Shown here: piece by piece, positions 57,349 through 64,000 of the stretch
Layout of the letters: each line of letters begins with the position of its first letter
How positions within the stretch are numbered: position 1 is the first letter of the stretch
NCBI RefSeq assembly: GCF_000467125.1
Contig: NZ_BATJ01000007.1
Location: 62,001 to 126,000, forward strand
Reading direction: 5' to 3'
Source: Vibrio proteolyticus NBRC 13287
Lineage (GTDB): Bacteria > Pseudomonadota > Gammaproteobacteria > Enterobacterales > Vibrionaceae
DNA: 64,000 nt
Position numbers and translations under genes: made by a program
Notes under the pieces: generated by a model
Seen by the model: only the letters and a program-made list of their open reading frames with translations
The model's database searches: none
What the model was told of the DNA's origin: nothing

Positions 57349-58305
57349 ATGAAAAAAAATCTACCCGAGATCACAGATTCCGAAGAATTAACCTGTTGGT
57401 TAATAAAATTTAATAGTGGGATCACGCTTCAAGATTTGGATGAGCTTACCTATCATCAATATGCGCGAAACTCGCTGATGGCGATGACCAAAGATTGGAA
57501 CCTCTTTAGTGAGTTTTGTCGTTCAAAACGAGTCAAATCACTGCCCAGCTCGACAACAGCTGTTCGTTTGTTTCTGGAAAAAGAAGCCAGAATAAGAAAA
57601 TACGCCACCCTTAAACGTTACACCGTCACCATAAGTGTTATTCATCGCATATTGGTTCAGAAAGATCCGACGTCAAGCTCGGTGGTGAAATCGGCATTGT
57701 CAGGTCTGCGTTTAACCAAACATGGTGATGCGACTCAGGCTGCCGCTTTTAACGCCAAACATATGGGGGCGTTGGACAATGCTTTATCACGCTCAAAGTC
57801 TATTCGGGATCTACGTAACCTCGCGCTCTGTTATGTGATGTTCGAATGTGCATTGAAACGCAATGAAGTCAGGAATCTTAATCTGGAGCAATTTTCCGAT
57901 ACCGAAATGGGCATGACACTCTCTATCGGAGACAAAACGTATCGTTTAAGTGCTCCCGCTAGGGACAGCATGACTAAATGGTTTACCGCACTTCCCTATT
58001 CCACCGGACCAGCATTCCGAGCCATCGATCGACATGGCAATATATCATTGAGCCTGATGGACGACTCATCCCTTTACCGTGTTGTGCGTTCGGTAAGTAA
58101 CATTATTGGCGTTTCGATTCAATTTTCAGGTCAGTCGATGCGGGTAGGCGCGGCAAAAGAGTTGGCTAAGAGAGGATTGAAAGTCAGAGAGATTCAAGAA
58201 TTTGGTCGATGGCTCAGCCCTGCAATGCCTTATCAGTATACTGGTAACAAAGCGGCTGCAGAGGCTGAGAAGATGGCTTACTTATCGTTTAAACCACTCG
58301 AGTGA
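57349..58305 (+). CDS. Tyrosine-recombinase-like protein with altered active site
   Basis: 318 residues: an N-terminal core-binding domain (about 15-115) and a catalytic-type domain (about 135-318). The alignment of 'FECALKRNEVRNL' to the usual GLRxSEL box puts K170 where the first arginine belongs (R171 follows). 'GQSMRVGAAKEL' has Q262 in place of the usual histidine but keeps R265; 'FGRWLSPAMPYQY' keeps W288 and Y297. So two catalytic positions are changed. No att-like repeats or cargo are obvious around it. It converges on ddlA with one base between stops. Activity is doubtful; a domesticated role is possible. Confidence 0.75.
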   Translation: MKKNLPEITDSEELTCWLIKFNSGITLQDLDELTYHQYARNSLMAMTKDWNLFSEFCRSKRVKSLPSSTTAVRLFLEKEARIRKYATLKRYTVTISVIHRILVQKDPTSSSVVKSALSGLRLTKHGDATQAAAFNAKHMGALDNALSRSKSIRDLRNLALCYVMFECALKRNEVRNLNLEQFSDTEMGMTLSIGDKTYRLSAPARDSMTKWFTALPYSTGPAFRAIDRHGNISLSLMDDSSLYRVVRSVSNIIGVSIQFSGQSMRVGAAKELAKRGLKVREIQEFGRWLSPAMPYQYTGNKAAAEAEKMAYLSFKPLE

Positions 58306-58306
58306 A

Positions 58307-59305
58307 TCAACGTTTAACGGATTCATAAACGCAACTGGCCAAAAACTCATGGAACTGATGGCCATTGTGCTGCAGCATTTTAGGAAACATTGAAATTGGC
58401 GTCATTCCCGGGAATGTATTTACCTCATTCAAGTAGATATCACCGTCTGGGGTTAAAAAGAAATCGATGCGAGATAAATGGCGCAACTTCATATGTGTAA
58501 ACACTTTTAGCGCACTTTCCCGGATGATACGTTGCTGCTCATCCGTCAGATCTTTCGCTTCAACTTCAGTGACTGAATGGCTGTCTGTACTGTACTTCTC
58601 TTCATAGGTGTAAAACACGTCCTCAGGAGCGATGATTTCTCCTGGTTTCGTGACAAAGAGTTCGCCGTCAATTTGATAAGCTGCCACTTCCAGTTCTCTT
58701 GGCTTGACTGCTTTTTCAACCAGAACCTGATCGGAGTATCCAAATGCATCATTGATGGCAGTTTGAAGATCCGTTTTATTTGTGACCTTGTAACAACCGA
58801 CGGATGAACCTTGTCTCGCTGCTTTAACAAACACCTGTCCCCAAGTATCAAACGCTTCTGAGCTTCGAGCATAAGCCTGTTCATTATTGTCGGTCAGGAA
58901 CAAATACGGGGTATTGGGAATCCCTAAGGCGTCGTACCAGAGCTTCGAGGTGATTTTGTTGAAGCTGTTGGTGCTGGCTTCCGGGCCACAACCCAAATAA
59001 GGAATGCCGGCCAGCTCGAGCATCGACTGGATATCACCGGTTTCCCCTGGAAAACCGTGAATGCAAGGAACAACAAACTCGACCTGCTTGGAGAAGGAGT
59101 CCGTGTTGATTGTACCTGTATTGGTATCCAGGTAAGCCAGCTCGCCATCGGCACAGTACCAACCGTCGTGCTTCATTTCGATTCGAATGACATCAAAGCC
59201 AGGAGTCATACTCAACTGAGCTTGTACGAAGTCTGCAGAAACGAGTGACACTTCGTGCTCGGATGAGCCACCGCCACATAATAAAAGAATAGTCGTATTA
59301 GCCAT
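58307..59305 (-). CDS. ddlA: D-alanine--D-alanine ligase A
   Basis: 332 residues, ATP-grasp fold. 'LLCGGGSSEHEVSLVSA', 'PCIHGFPGETGDIQSMLELAGIPYLGCG', 'VKAARQGSSVGCYKV', 'REL.V' and 'EVNTFPGMTPISMFPKM' are the Ddl motifs for ATP, the two alanines and magnesium. It makes the D-Ala-D-Ala end of peptidoglycan precursors in the cytosol. GGAAAG precedes the start. The wall-damage operon vxr lies 4 kb away, as in V. cholerae. Confidence 0.94.
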   Translation of the reverse strand: MANTTILLLCGGGSSEHEVSLVSADFVQAQLSMTPGFDVIRIEMKHDGWYCADGELAYLDTNTGTINTDSFSKQVEFVVPCIHGFPGETGDIQSMLELAGIPYLGCGPEASTNSFNKITSKLWYDALGIPNTPYLFLTDNNEQAYARSSEAFDTWGQVFVKAARQGSSVGCYKVTNKTDLQTAINDAFGYSDQVLVEKAVKPRELEVAAYQIDGELFVTKPGEIIAPEDVFYTYEEKYSTDSHSVTEVEAKDLTDEQQRIIRESALKVFTHMKLRHLSRIDFFLTPDGDIYLNEVNTFPGMTPISMFPKMLQHNGHQFHEFLASCVYESVKR

Positions 59306-59426
59306 TTAAAATCTTTCCGTGATACAACCGATTAAGTGGGAACCATAATAATCAATTCAGTCACAACTTACACCGGTCGTACTGTATTTGGTTTAATGTT
59401 TCAGCCTGTTCGCCTAATTGTTAAAC

Positions 59427-59451
59427 ATAAAAAAGGGGCTTTCGCCCCTTT
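59427..59451 (-). terminator. Terminator of the SPOR lipoprotein gene
   Basis: AAAGGGGC (59432-59439) and GCCCCTTT (59444-59451) with U-run on the minus strand. Confidence 0.88.
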
Positions 59452-59466
59452 CCTGTCAACTTTCAG

Positions 59467-60036
59467 TTAGTTTAGCTTATTCAACGTTGGAAACTCAGAG
59501 TTTTTGATTTTATCGATGCTTTTCACAAATGGCTTCAGGTTCCGGAAGTTGGCTGGCAGGTTGGCAATCGCAGCTTGCGCTTCTGCATGAGTCGCGTAAT
59601 CACCAAACAAAACGGTATACCACTTTGTTCCGTTTACCACTTTATAGTTTTCCCAGATAGGTTGGCCATTAGCTGGTAGTTGGCGAGCGAACGAATCCAC
59701 TTTATTCTGTGAACCGACAGCGGCTACTTGAATGGTGTAACCATAACGAGAACTCATGGCTTTTTGCTTAGCGGATGGCGGTTTCAAAGCGACAGTCGTA
59801 CTACTTTTTGCGACTGGTTGTGGCTTCGTCATCGGTTTTTGCGGTGCGGGTTTGGCTTTTACGACGTTGTTTTCAGTGATCCCATTAACCGTACCGTCCT
59901 TTGTCACTACTGGCTGCTCAACTTTAGCGGTAGTGTAGTCCTCTCGGTAGCTCTCTGAGGTGACGTCAGTAATATACGTATCTGAGGCACAAGCGGCCAA
60001 ACCCAAAGACAAGCTAACAATTGCTAATTTTTTCAT
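59467..60036 (-). CDS. SPOR-domain lipoprotein
   Basis: 189 residues. A lipoprotein signal ends in 'LGLAAC' with the lipid cysteine at position 16. A Pro/Lys-rich linker (about 40-95) leads to a SPOR domain (about 98-180: 'YGYTIQVAAVGSQNKVDSFARQL', 'WYTVLFGDYATHAEAQAAIANLP'), which binds denuded septal peptidoglycan. So it is probably an outer-membrane lipoprotein at the division site. No clear strong ribosome site. Single gene. Not DamX or RlpA by layout. Confidence 0.88.
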   Translation of the reverse strand: MKKLAIVSLSLGLAACASDTYITDVTSESYREDYTTAKVEQPVVTKDGTVNGITENNVVKAKPAPQKPMTKPQPVAKSSTTVALKPPSAKQKAMSSRYGYTIQVAAVGSQNKVDSFARQLPANGQPIWENYKVVNGTKWYTVLFGDYATHAEAQAAIANLPANFRNLKPFVKSIDKIKNSEFPTLNKLN

Positions 60037-60129
60037 GAAATCTCGAACGCCTATAATAGAAACTAATGTAAATCATGCCGTTAGAGCTGCGTAGAATCAA
60101 CCCGAATCATCAAAATATCTAAGCATACC

Positions 60130-60145
60130 TGTGACTTTGAACACA
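60130..60145. promoter_or_regulatory. CRP-like site upstream of patZ
   Basis: TGTGA-CTTTGA-ACACA, nine of ten half-site bases match the CRP consensus; about 110 bases before the patZ ATG. In E. coli patZ is activated by cAMP-CRP, which makes a real site plausible. Confidence 0.5.
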
Positions 60146-60254
60146 AAGTGACACGCAAAAGATGCGCATTCGATCACAGTGATATTAAAAGGCGCAGCTT
60201 GCTGCCTTGGCTTTGGTTAATCTATGGTCATAAATGGGCCATTACTGGTGAATT

Positions 60255-62945
60255 ATGAACACACTCGCTGCGTTGCTCAAACCCCGCTCAGTTGCTGTAA
60301 TAGGCGCGTCCATTAACAGTGAACGGGCAGGAAACATTGTGATGAAAAACTTACTCCAGGGTGGTTTTGAAGGCGCAATCATGCCTGTTACTCCTAAGTA
60401 CCCTTCTGTGTGTGGTGTGCTTGCCTACAAGAGTGTGAATCAACTTCCTATGGTGCCGGACATTGCCGTTTTATGTACGCATGCATCGCGGAATCTCGAC
60501 ATCTTTCGTCAGTTGGCAGACAAAGGTGTGAAATCGGCTGTGGTATTGTCGTCCGACATGCACGTGATTGATGCAAGCGGTCTTTCTATACAAGAGCAGT
60601 GTTTACGCGTTGCCAAACAAGCTGGGATAAGGGTTCTTGGCCCCAACAGTCTTGGATTGATTCTCCCCTGGTTGAACTTCAACGCGTCGTTTTCTCCGGT
60701 GACAGCCAGTAAAGGCAATATCGCGTTTATCTCTCAATCAGCAGCGGTGTGTACCACCATACTCGATTGGGCGAATGATAAAGATATTGGATTCTCGGCT
60801 TTTATTTCCCTTGGCAATGCAGCAGATATCGACTTTTCAGATCTTTTAGATTGCCTCAGCACAGACAGTCACACTGACGCTATCCTTCTGTATGTGGATA
60901 CCATTCAGGATGCTCGCCGATTTATGTCTGCAGCGCGTGCCGCTTCACGTAACCGTCGTATCCTGGTTTTAAAAGGCGGTCGGACGAAAGCGGGTCGAGA
61001 GGCAGCTCAGGCTCATACTGGCGGCGCCGACACCATGGACATCATTTATGATGCAGCAATCCGCCGAACCGGGATGCTGCGGGTAAAGAATACGCACGAA
61101 TTGTTTGCCGCTGTTGAGACCTTAACTCATGCCGTCCCTCTACGTGGTGAGCGGTTAGCGATTATCACTAACGGTGGCGGTCCGGCGATCATGGCCGTCG
61201 ACACTTTGCTGGAACGTGGCGGCAAGCTGGCCGATTTGGATCCTCCTCTTTATGACCAGCTCAGTCATGTGCTGCCACAAAGTTGGTCACATCGAAATCC
61301 GATCGACATGGTTGGTGATGCAGGCCAACAGCGTTATGTGAAAACCATCAATGCGGTTTTAGACAGCGATTGTGCGGATGCCCTGCTTATTATGCACAGC
61401 CCCTCGGCTATTGCTCATTCCGAGCACACCGCACTGGCAGTCGTCGATGCGATCAAATCACACCCACGGCATAAACGTTTCAATATTCTCACTAACTGGT
61501 CAGGAGAGTTGACCGCAAAGCCGGCCAGGCAAATTTTCACTCAAGCCGGGATACCAACCTATCGGACTCCAGAAAGCGCGGTGACCGCTTTCATGCACTT
61601 AGTCGAGTATCGGCGTAACCAGAAGCAACTGATGGAAACGCCAACAACTGCCGAACCTGTTCATGTTGCAGAATTGAATACCGCCAAAAAGTGGATAGAA
61701 GAAAGATTACTGGATAAAAGCACAGTATCCATGGACACTCATCAGATTGGTAAGTTTTTAGCGTGTTTCGATTTTAACGTGCTCCCCACCTGGTTAGCCT
61801 CGGATACCAGCGAAGCGGTGCACATCGCCGAACAAATCGGATACCCAGTAGCCGTGAAACTGCGCTCGCCAGATATTGCTCATAAATCTGACGTTCAGGG
61901 CGTCATGCTGAACCTTCGTAACAGTCAGGAAGTGGCCAGCGCCGCCCAAGCGATACTAGATAGAACGCAACTTTCCTACCCATCAGCCAATATTCACGGC
62001 TTGTTAGTGCAAGGCATGGCAAAACTAGCAGGAGGGGAAGAGATTCGAATCAAAGTGAAAACCGACGAAACATTTGGCCCCGTGATCTTGCTTGGCCAAG
62101 GTGGATCCGAGTGGGATGAGGCACTTGATGCAGAGGCGGCACTCCCCCCATTAAATATGACGCTGGCTCGCTATCTTATTGTGCGCGCAATTAAACGTGG
62201 CAAAATCCGACTGCAAAAGCTGCCTGAACCAATGAATATCACTGGTCTATCAGAGTTTTTGGTCAGAATTTCGCAAATGGTAGTAGATTGCCCGGAAGTT
62301 CATGAGCTGGATATACATCCAGTTCTGGCTAATGGAAATGATTTCATCATTCTGGACGCCGATCTTGTTCTGCAACGCTATCAAGGTGATGCGCAAACAA
62401 AACTCGCTATACGCCCCTATCCCGTTGAATTTGAAGAACACGTGACATTGCGAGACGGCGACACAATATTAATTCGTCCGATCCTTCCGGAAGATGAACC
62501 GGATCATGCAGCGTTTATTCATCGGGTGTCGAAAGAGGATTTATATAAGCGCTTTTTTTCCGATGTGGGCGAATTTAATCACGAAGCATTAGCGAATTTG
62601 ACTCAAATCGATTATGACCGGGAAATGGCCTTTGTCGCTGTCGAGCATGATATCGAAGGGCACCCTTCGATTCTCGGCGTCTCCAGAGCACTGATTAATC
62701 CTGAGAATACCGATGCTGAATTCGCGATATTGATTCGTTCCGATCTAAAAGGTAAAGGTCTCGGTAAGATACTGATGCGCAAGATCATTGATTACTGTCA
62801 GAAAAAAGGTACCAAACAAATGTCGGGGATGACCATGCCATCGAACCGAGGCATGTTGATGTTGGCGCAGAAGATGGGATTTGCGCTGGACGTGCACTTT
62901 GAGGATGGTACCGCCGATATGGTCTTGCCGTTAAATGCTGAATAG
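60255..62945 (+). CDS. patZ: Protein lysine acetyltransferase, acyl-CoA-synthetase/GNAT fusion
   Basis: 896 residues. An NDP-forming acyl-CoA synthetase-like part comes first: CoA-binding Rossmann domain (1-130, 'SVAVIGAS'), succinyl-CoA ligase-like domains (about 145-460) and an ATP-grasp domain (about 485-700). A GNAT domain closes the protein (about 730-896, 'RSDLKGKGLGKILMRKIIDYC'). This is the PatZ/YfiQ (Pka) layout; E. coli PatZ acetylates acetyl-CoA synthetase and other proteins. H254 in 'AHTGG' sits where active synthetases carry their phosphohistidine. A CRP-like site lies upstream. Confidence 0.92.
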   Translation: MNTLAALLKPRSVAVIGASINSERAGNIVMKNLLQGGFEGAIMPVTPKYPSVCGVLAYKSVNQLPMVPDIAVLCTHASRNLDIFRQLADKGVKSAVVLSSDMHVIDASGLSIQEQCLRVAKQAGIRVLGPNSLGLILPWLNFNASFSPVTASKGNIAFISQSAAVCTTILDWANDKDIGFSAFISLGNAADIDFSDLLDCLSTDSHTDAILLYVDTIQDARRFMSAARAASRNRRILVLKGGRTKAGREAAQAHTGGADTMDIIYDAAIRRTGMLRVKNTHELFAAVETLTHAVPLRGERLAIITNGGGPAIMAVDTLLERGGKLADLDPPLYDQLSHVLPQSWSHRNPIDMVGDAGQQRYVKTINAVLDSDCADALLIMHSPSAIAHSEHTALAVVDAIKSHPRHKRFNILTNWSGELTAKPARQIFTQAGIPTYRTPESAVTAFMHLVEYRRNQKQLMETPTTAEPVHVAELNTAKKWIEERLLDKSTVSMDTHQIGKFLACFDFNVLPTWLASDTSEAVHIAEQIGYPVAVKLRSPDIAHKSDVQGVMLNLRNSQEVASAAQAILDRTQLSYPSANIHGLLVQGMAKLAGGEEIRIKVKTDETFGPVILLGQGGSEWDEALDAEAALPPLNMTLARYLIVRAIKRGKIRLQKLPEPMNITGLSEFLVRISQMVVDCPEVHELDIHPVLANGNDFIILDADLVLQRYQGDAQTKLAIRPYPVEFEEHVTLRDGDTILIRPILPEDEPDHAAFIHRVSKEDLYKRFFSDVGEFNHEALANLTQIDYDREMAFVAVEHDIEGHPSILGVSRALINPENTDAEFAILIRSDLKGKGLGKILMRKIIDYCQKKGTKQMSGMTMPSNRGMLMLAQKMGFALDVHFEDGTADMVLPLNAE

Positions 62946-62960
62946 AAAATTTAGGAAAGT

Positions 62961-62998
62961 CACCACCCCACTGTCGTTTTGACGCTGGGGTGGGTGGT
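62961..62998. terminator. Hairpin between patZ and the LysR gene
   Basis: ACCACCCCA pairs with TGGGGTGGGTGGT with one bulged G and a 14-base loop. It lies between convergent genes; no U-run, so its role as a terminator is uncertain. Confidence 0.5.
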
Positions 62999-63026
62999 AA
63001 TGTGTCAGGCAAAGACGCCGCAGAAT

Positions 63027-63914
63027 TCAGGCCAGTTTCCAATTTTTTTTCAGATACTGGATACACCAAGACTTTGCTTCACCAATTTTATTGCGTCGCC
63101 ATGCCAGAATAATTTCTATACCGGTTTCATCCGTATCCGCGATTTGCTTTAACTTTCCTTGTTCAATCAAGGGCTGAGCCACATGAGACGGCAAGGTTCC
63201 GATCCCCAGACCACCGGTCAGGGCTTCTATTTTGGCACTAAAACTGGTAACGGTCAGACGTGGCTGGCGCTGCAAAATGTTCACACTCATGGCGGGTTGT
63301 TCTCTGGCGGTATCCGCGATGGCGATCACACGATATTTTTCACGTGCTGTATCGTCAAACGGCCCCGAACGCTTATGCACATAATGATCGCTTGCTGCCA
63401 CCCAAATCATACTCATTTCACCGATAGTTTCGGCTTTCACATCATGGGGCAAAGAATCGATTCTTGGGCAAACCAGCAGGTCAGCGCGGCCCTCAGCCAG
63501 AGATTCCCAGCAGCCCGCCAGGATTTCCTCCTGTAAACGCACTCGTGTTTTGCTCACATTGCCTAACGCATCAACCATAGGGAAAAAGTTGTGAATCGGA
63601 ATGATGCCATCAAATGCGACGGTGATGTCGAGTTCCCAACCATTTGCCAGCACACTGGCATCATGCACCAGCTTTTCGGTTGCAGTCAGAATAGCCCGGC
63701 CCCGCTCAAGGATAAGCTTACCGGCGTCAGTAAAGCTCGCCCGATGTCCCGAACGATCAAAGATCATAATATCCAGATCTTGTTCAAGCTTTTGAATCTG
63801 ATAGCTCAAAGATGATGGGGCTCGATTAAGCTCTGTTGCTGCCGCAGCAAAACTTCCTCGCCTGTCGATAGCGTCAAGTATATGCAGTGCTTCAAGCGTA
63901 ATTGGACTTTGCAA
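63027..63914 (-). CDS. LysR-family regulator, YhaJ-like
   Basis: 295 residues. The helix-turn-helix 'TLEALHILDAIDRRGSFAAAATELNRAPSSLSYQIQKLEQDLDIMIFDRSGHRASFT' and the later 'YRVIAIADTAREQPAMSV', 'QPRLTVTSF', 'IILAWRRNKIGEAKSWC' follow E. coli YhaJ closely. YhaJ responds to aromatic compounds and activates target genes. The start is TTG at 63914, with AAGGAAG seven bases before it. A near-perfect CRP site lies just upstream toward the window edge, so a divergent gene beyond the edge may share the region. Confidence 0.88.
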   Translation of the reverse strand: MQSPITLEALHILDAIDRRGSFAAAATELNRAPSSLSYQIQKLEQDLDIMIFDRSGHRASFTDAGKLILERGRAILTATEKLVHDASVLANGWELDITVAFDGIIPIHNFFPMVDALGNVSKTRVRLQEEILAGCWESLAEGRADLLVCPRIDSLPHDVKAETIGEMSMIWVAASDHYVHKRSGPFDDTAREKYRVIAIADTAREQPAMSVNILQRQPRLTVTSFSAKIEALTGGLGIGTLPSHVAQPLIEQGKLKQIADTDETGIEIILAWRRNKIGEAKSWCIQYLKKNWKLA

Positions 63915-63948
63915 GTTCGGCTTCCTTATTGAGTGATCGATTATTTTA

Positions 63949-63964
63949 TGTGACTCTAATCACA
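63949..63964. promoter_or_regulatory. CRP site near the window edge
   Basis: TGTGA-CTCTAA-TCACA, both half-sites perfect with the right 6-base spacer. It is 35 bases upstream of the YhaJ-like start and may act on a divergent gene outside the window. Confidence 0.7.
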
Positions 63965-64000
63965 CATATGACTTGGTTTTATACTTATAACTTATGACAT

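Overview
The window reads as a piece of a Vibrio chromosome, most likely the smaller chromosome (II). The AI-2 receptor pair luxP-luxQ, a VxrAB-type two-component operon with its DUF2861, TraF-like and UPF0181 partners, a 1045-residue periplasmic chitodextrinase beside a second-type glgC, and a class I HMG-CoA reductase all fit Vibrio. Several neighbour pairs match, from memory, the order on V. cholerae chromosome II (yceH / GIY-YIG / luxP / luxQ / plzE; chitodextrinase / glgC; pntAB / vxrABCDE / ddlA). I saw no rRNA, tRNA, CRISPR array or intact insertion sequence.

Layout. 1-1.6 kb: end of a surface-polysaccharide operon (glycosyltransferase tail, small membrane protein, beta-propeller protein). 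1.6-6.5 kb: SemiSWEET/YgjV-like protein, pole organiser TmaR, an exbB-exbD pair without tonB, an internally deleted amino-acid permease next to an intact paralogue, and a candidate small RNA. 6.5-14.2 kb: yceH, GIY-YIG protein, luxPQ, PilZ protein PlzE, mvaA and two tiny genes. 14.3-26.7 kb: yccS, helD, mgsA, torT/torS, GNAT, yhhN, yqhD/yqhC. 27-38 kb: chitodextrinase, glgC, the fruBKA operon with divergent fruR and three FruR-type operators, and two small envelope proteins. 38-42.7 kb: cobQ-modABC and a DUF3069 gene. 42.9-47 kb: a c-di-GMP block (REC-GGDEF, outer-membrane barrel, membrane GGDEF, ComFB, HlyU-like). 47-55 kb: pntAB and vxrABCDE. 54.8-56.1 kb: about 1.3 kb with no convincing gene. 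56-64 kb: secreted DUF7282-like protein, yciH, DUF3319-like gene, a catalytically odd tyrosine recombinase, ddlA, a SPOR lipoprotein, patZ and a YhaJ-like LysR regulator.

Themes. Signalling dominates: three hybrid or classical sensor kinases (LuxQ, TorS, VxrA), two GGDEF proteins and two probable c-di-GMP receptors (PilZ, ComFB). Carbon supply is the second theme: chitin oligosaccharides, glycogen, fructose PTS, methylglyoxal and aldehyde detoxification, and protein acetylation. Cell-envelope upkeep is the third (vxr, ddlA, SPOR lipoprotein, lysoplasmalogenase). No single stretch looks like a complete new defence or mobile system. The best leads are the c-di-GMP block, the terminator/ribosome-site overlap in front of vxrE, the recombinase with replaced catalytic residues, and two candidate small RNAs in gene-free DNA.
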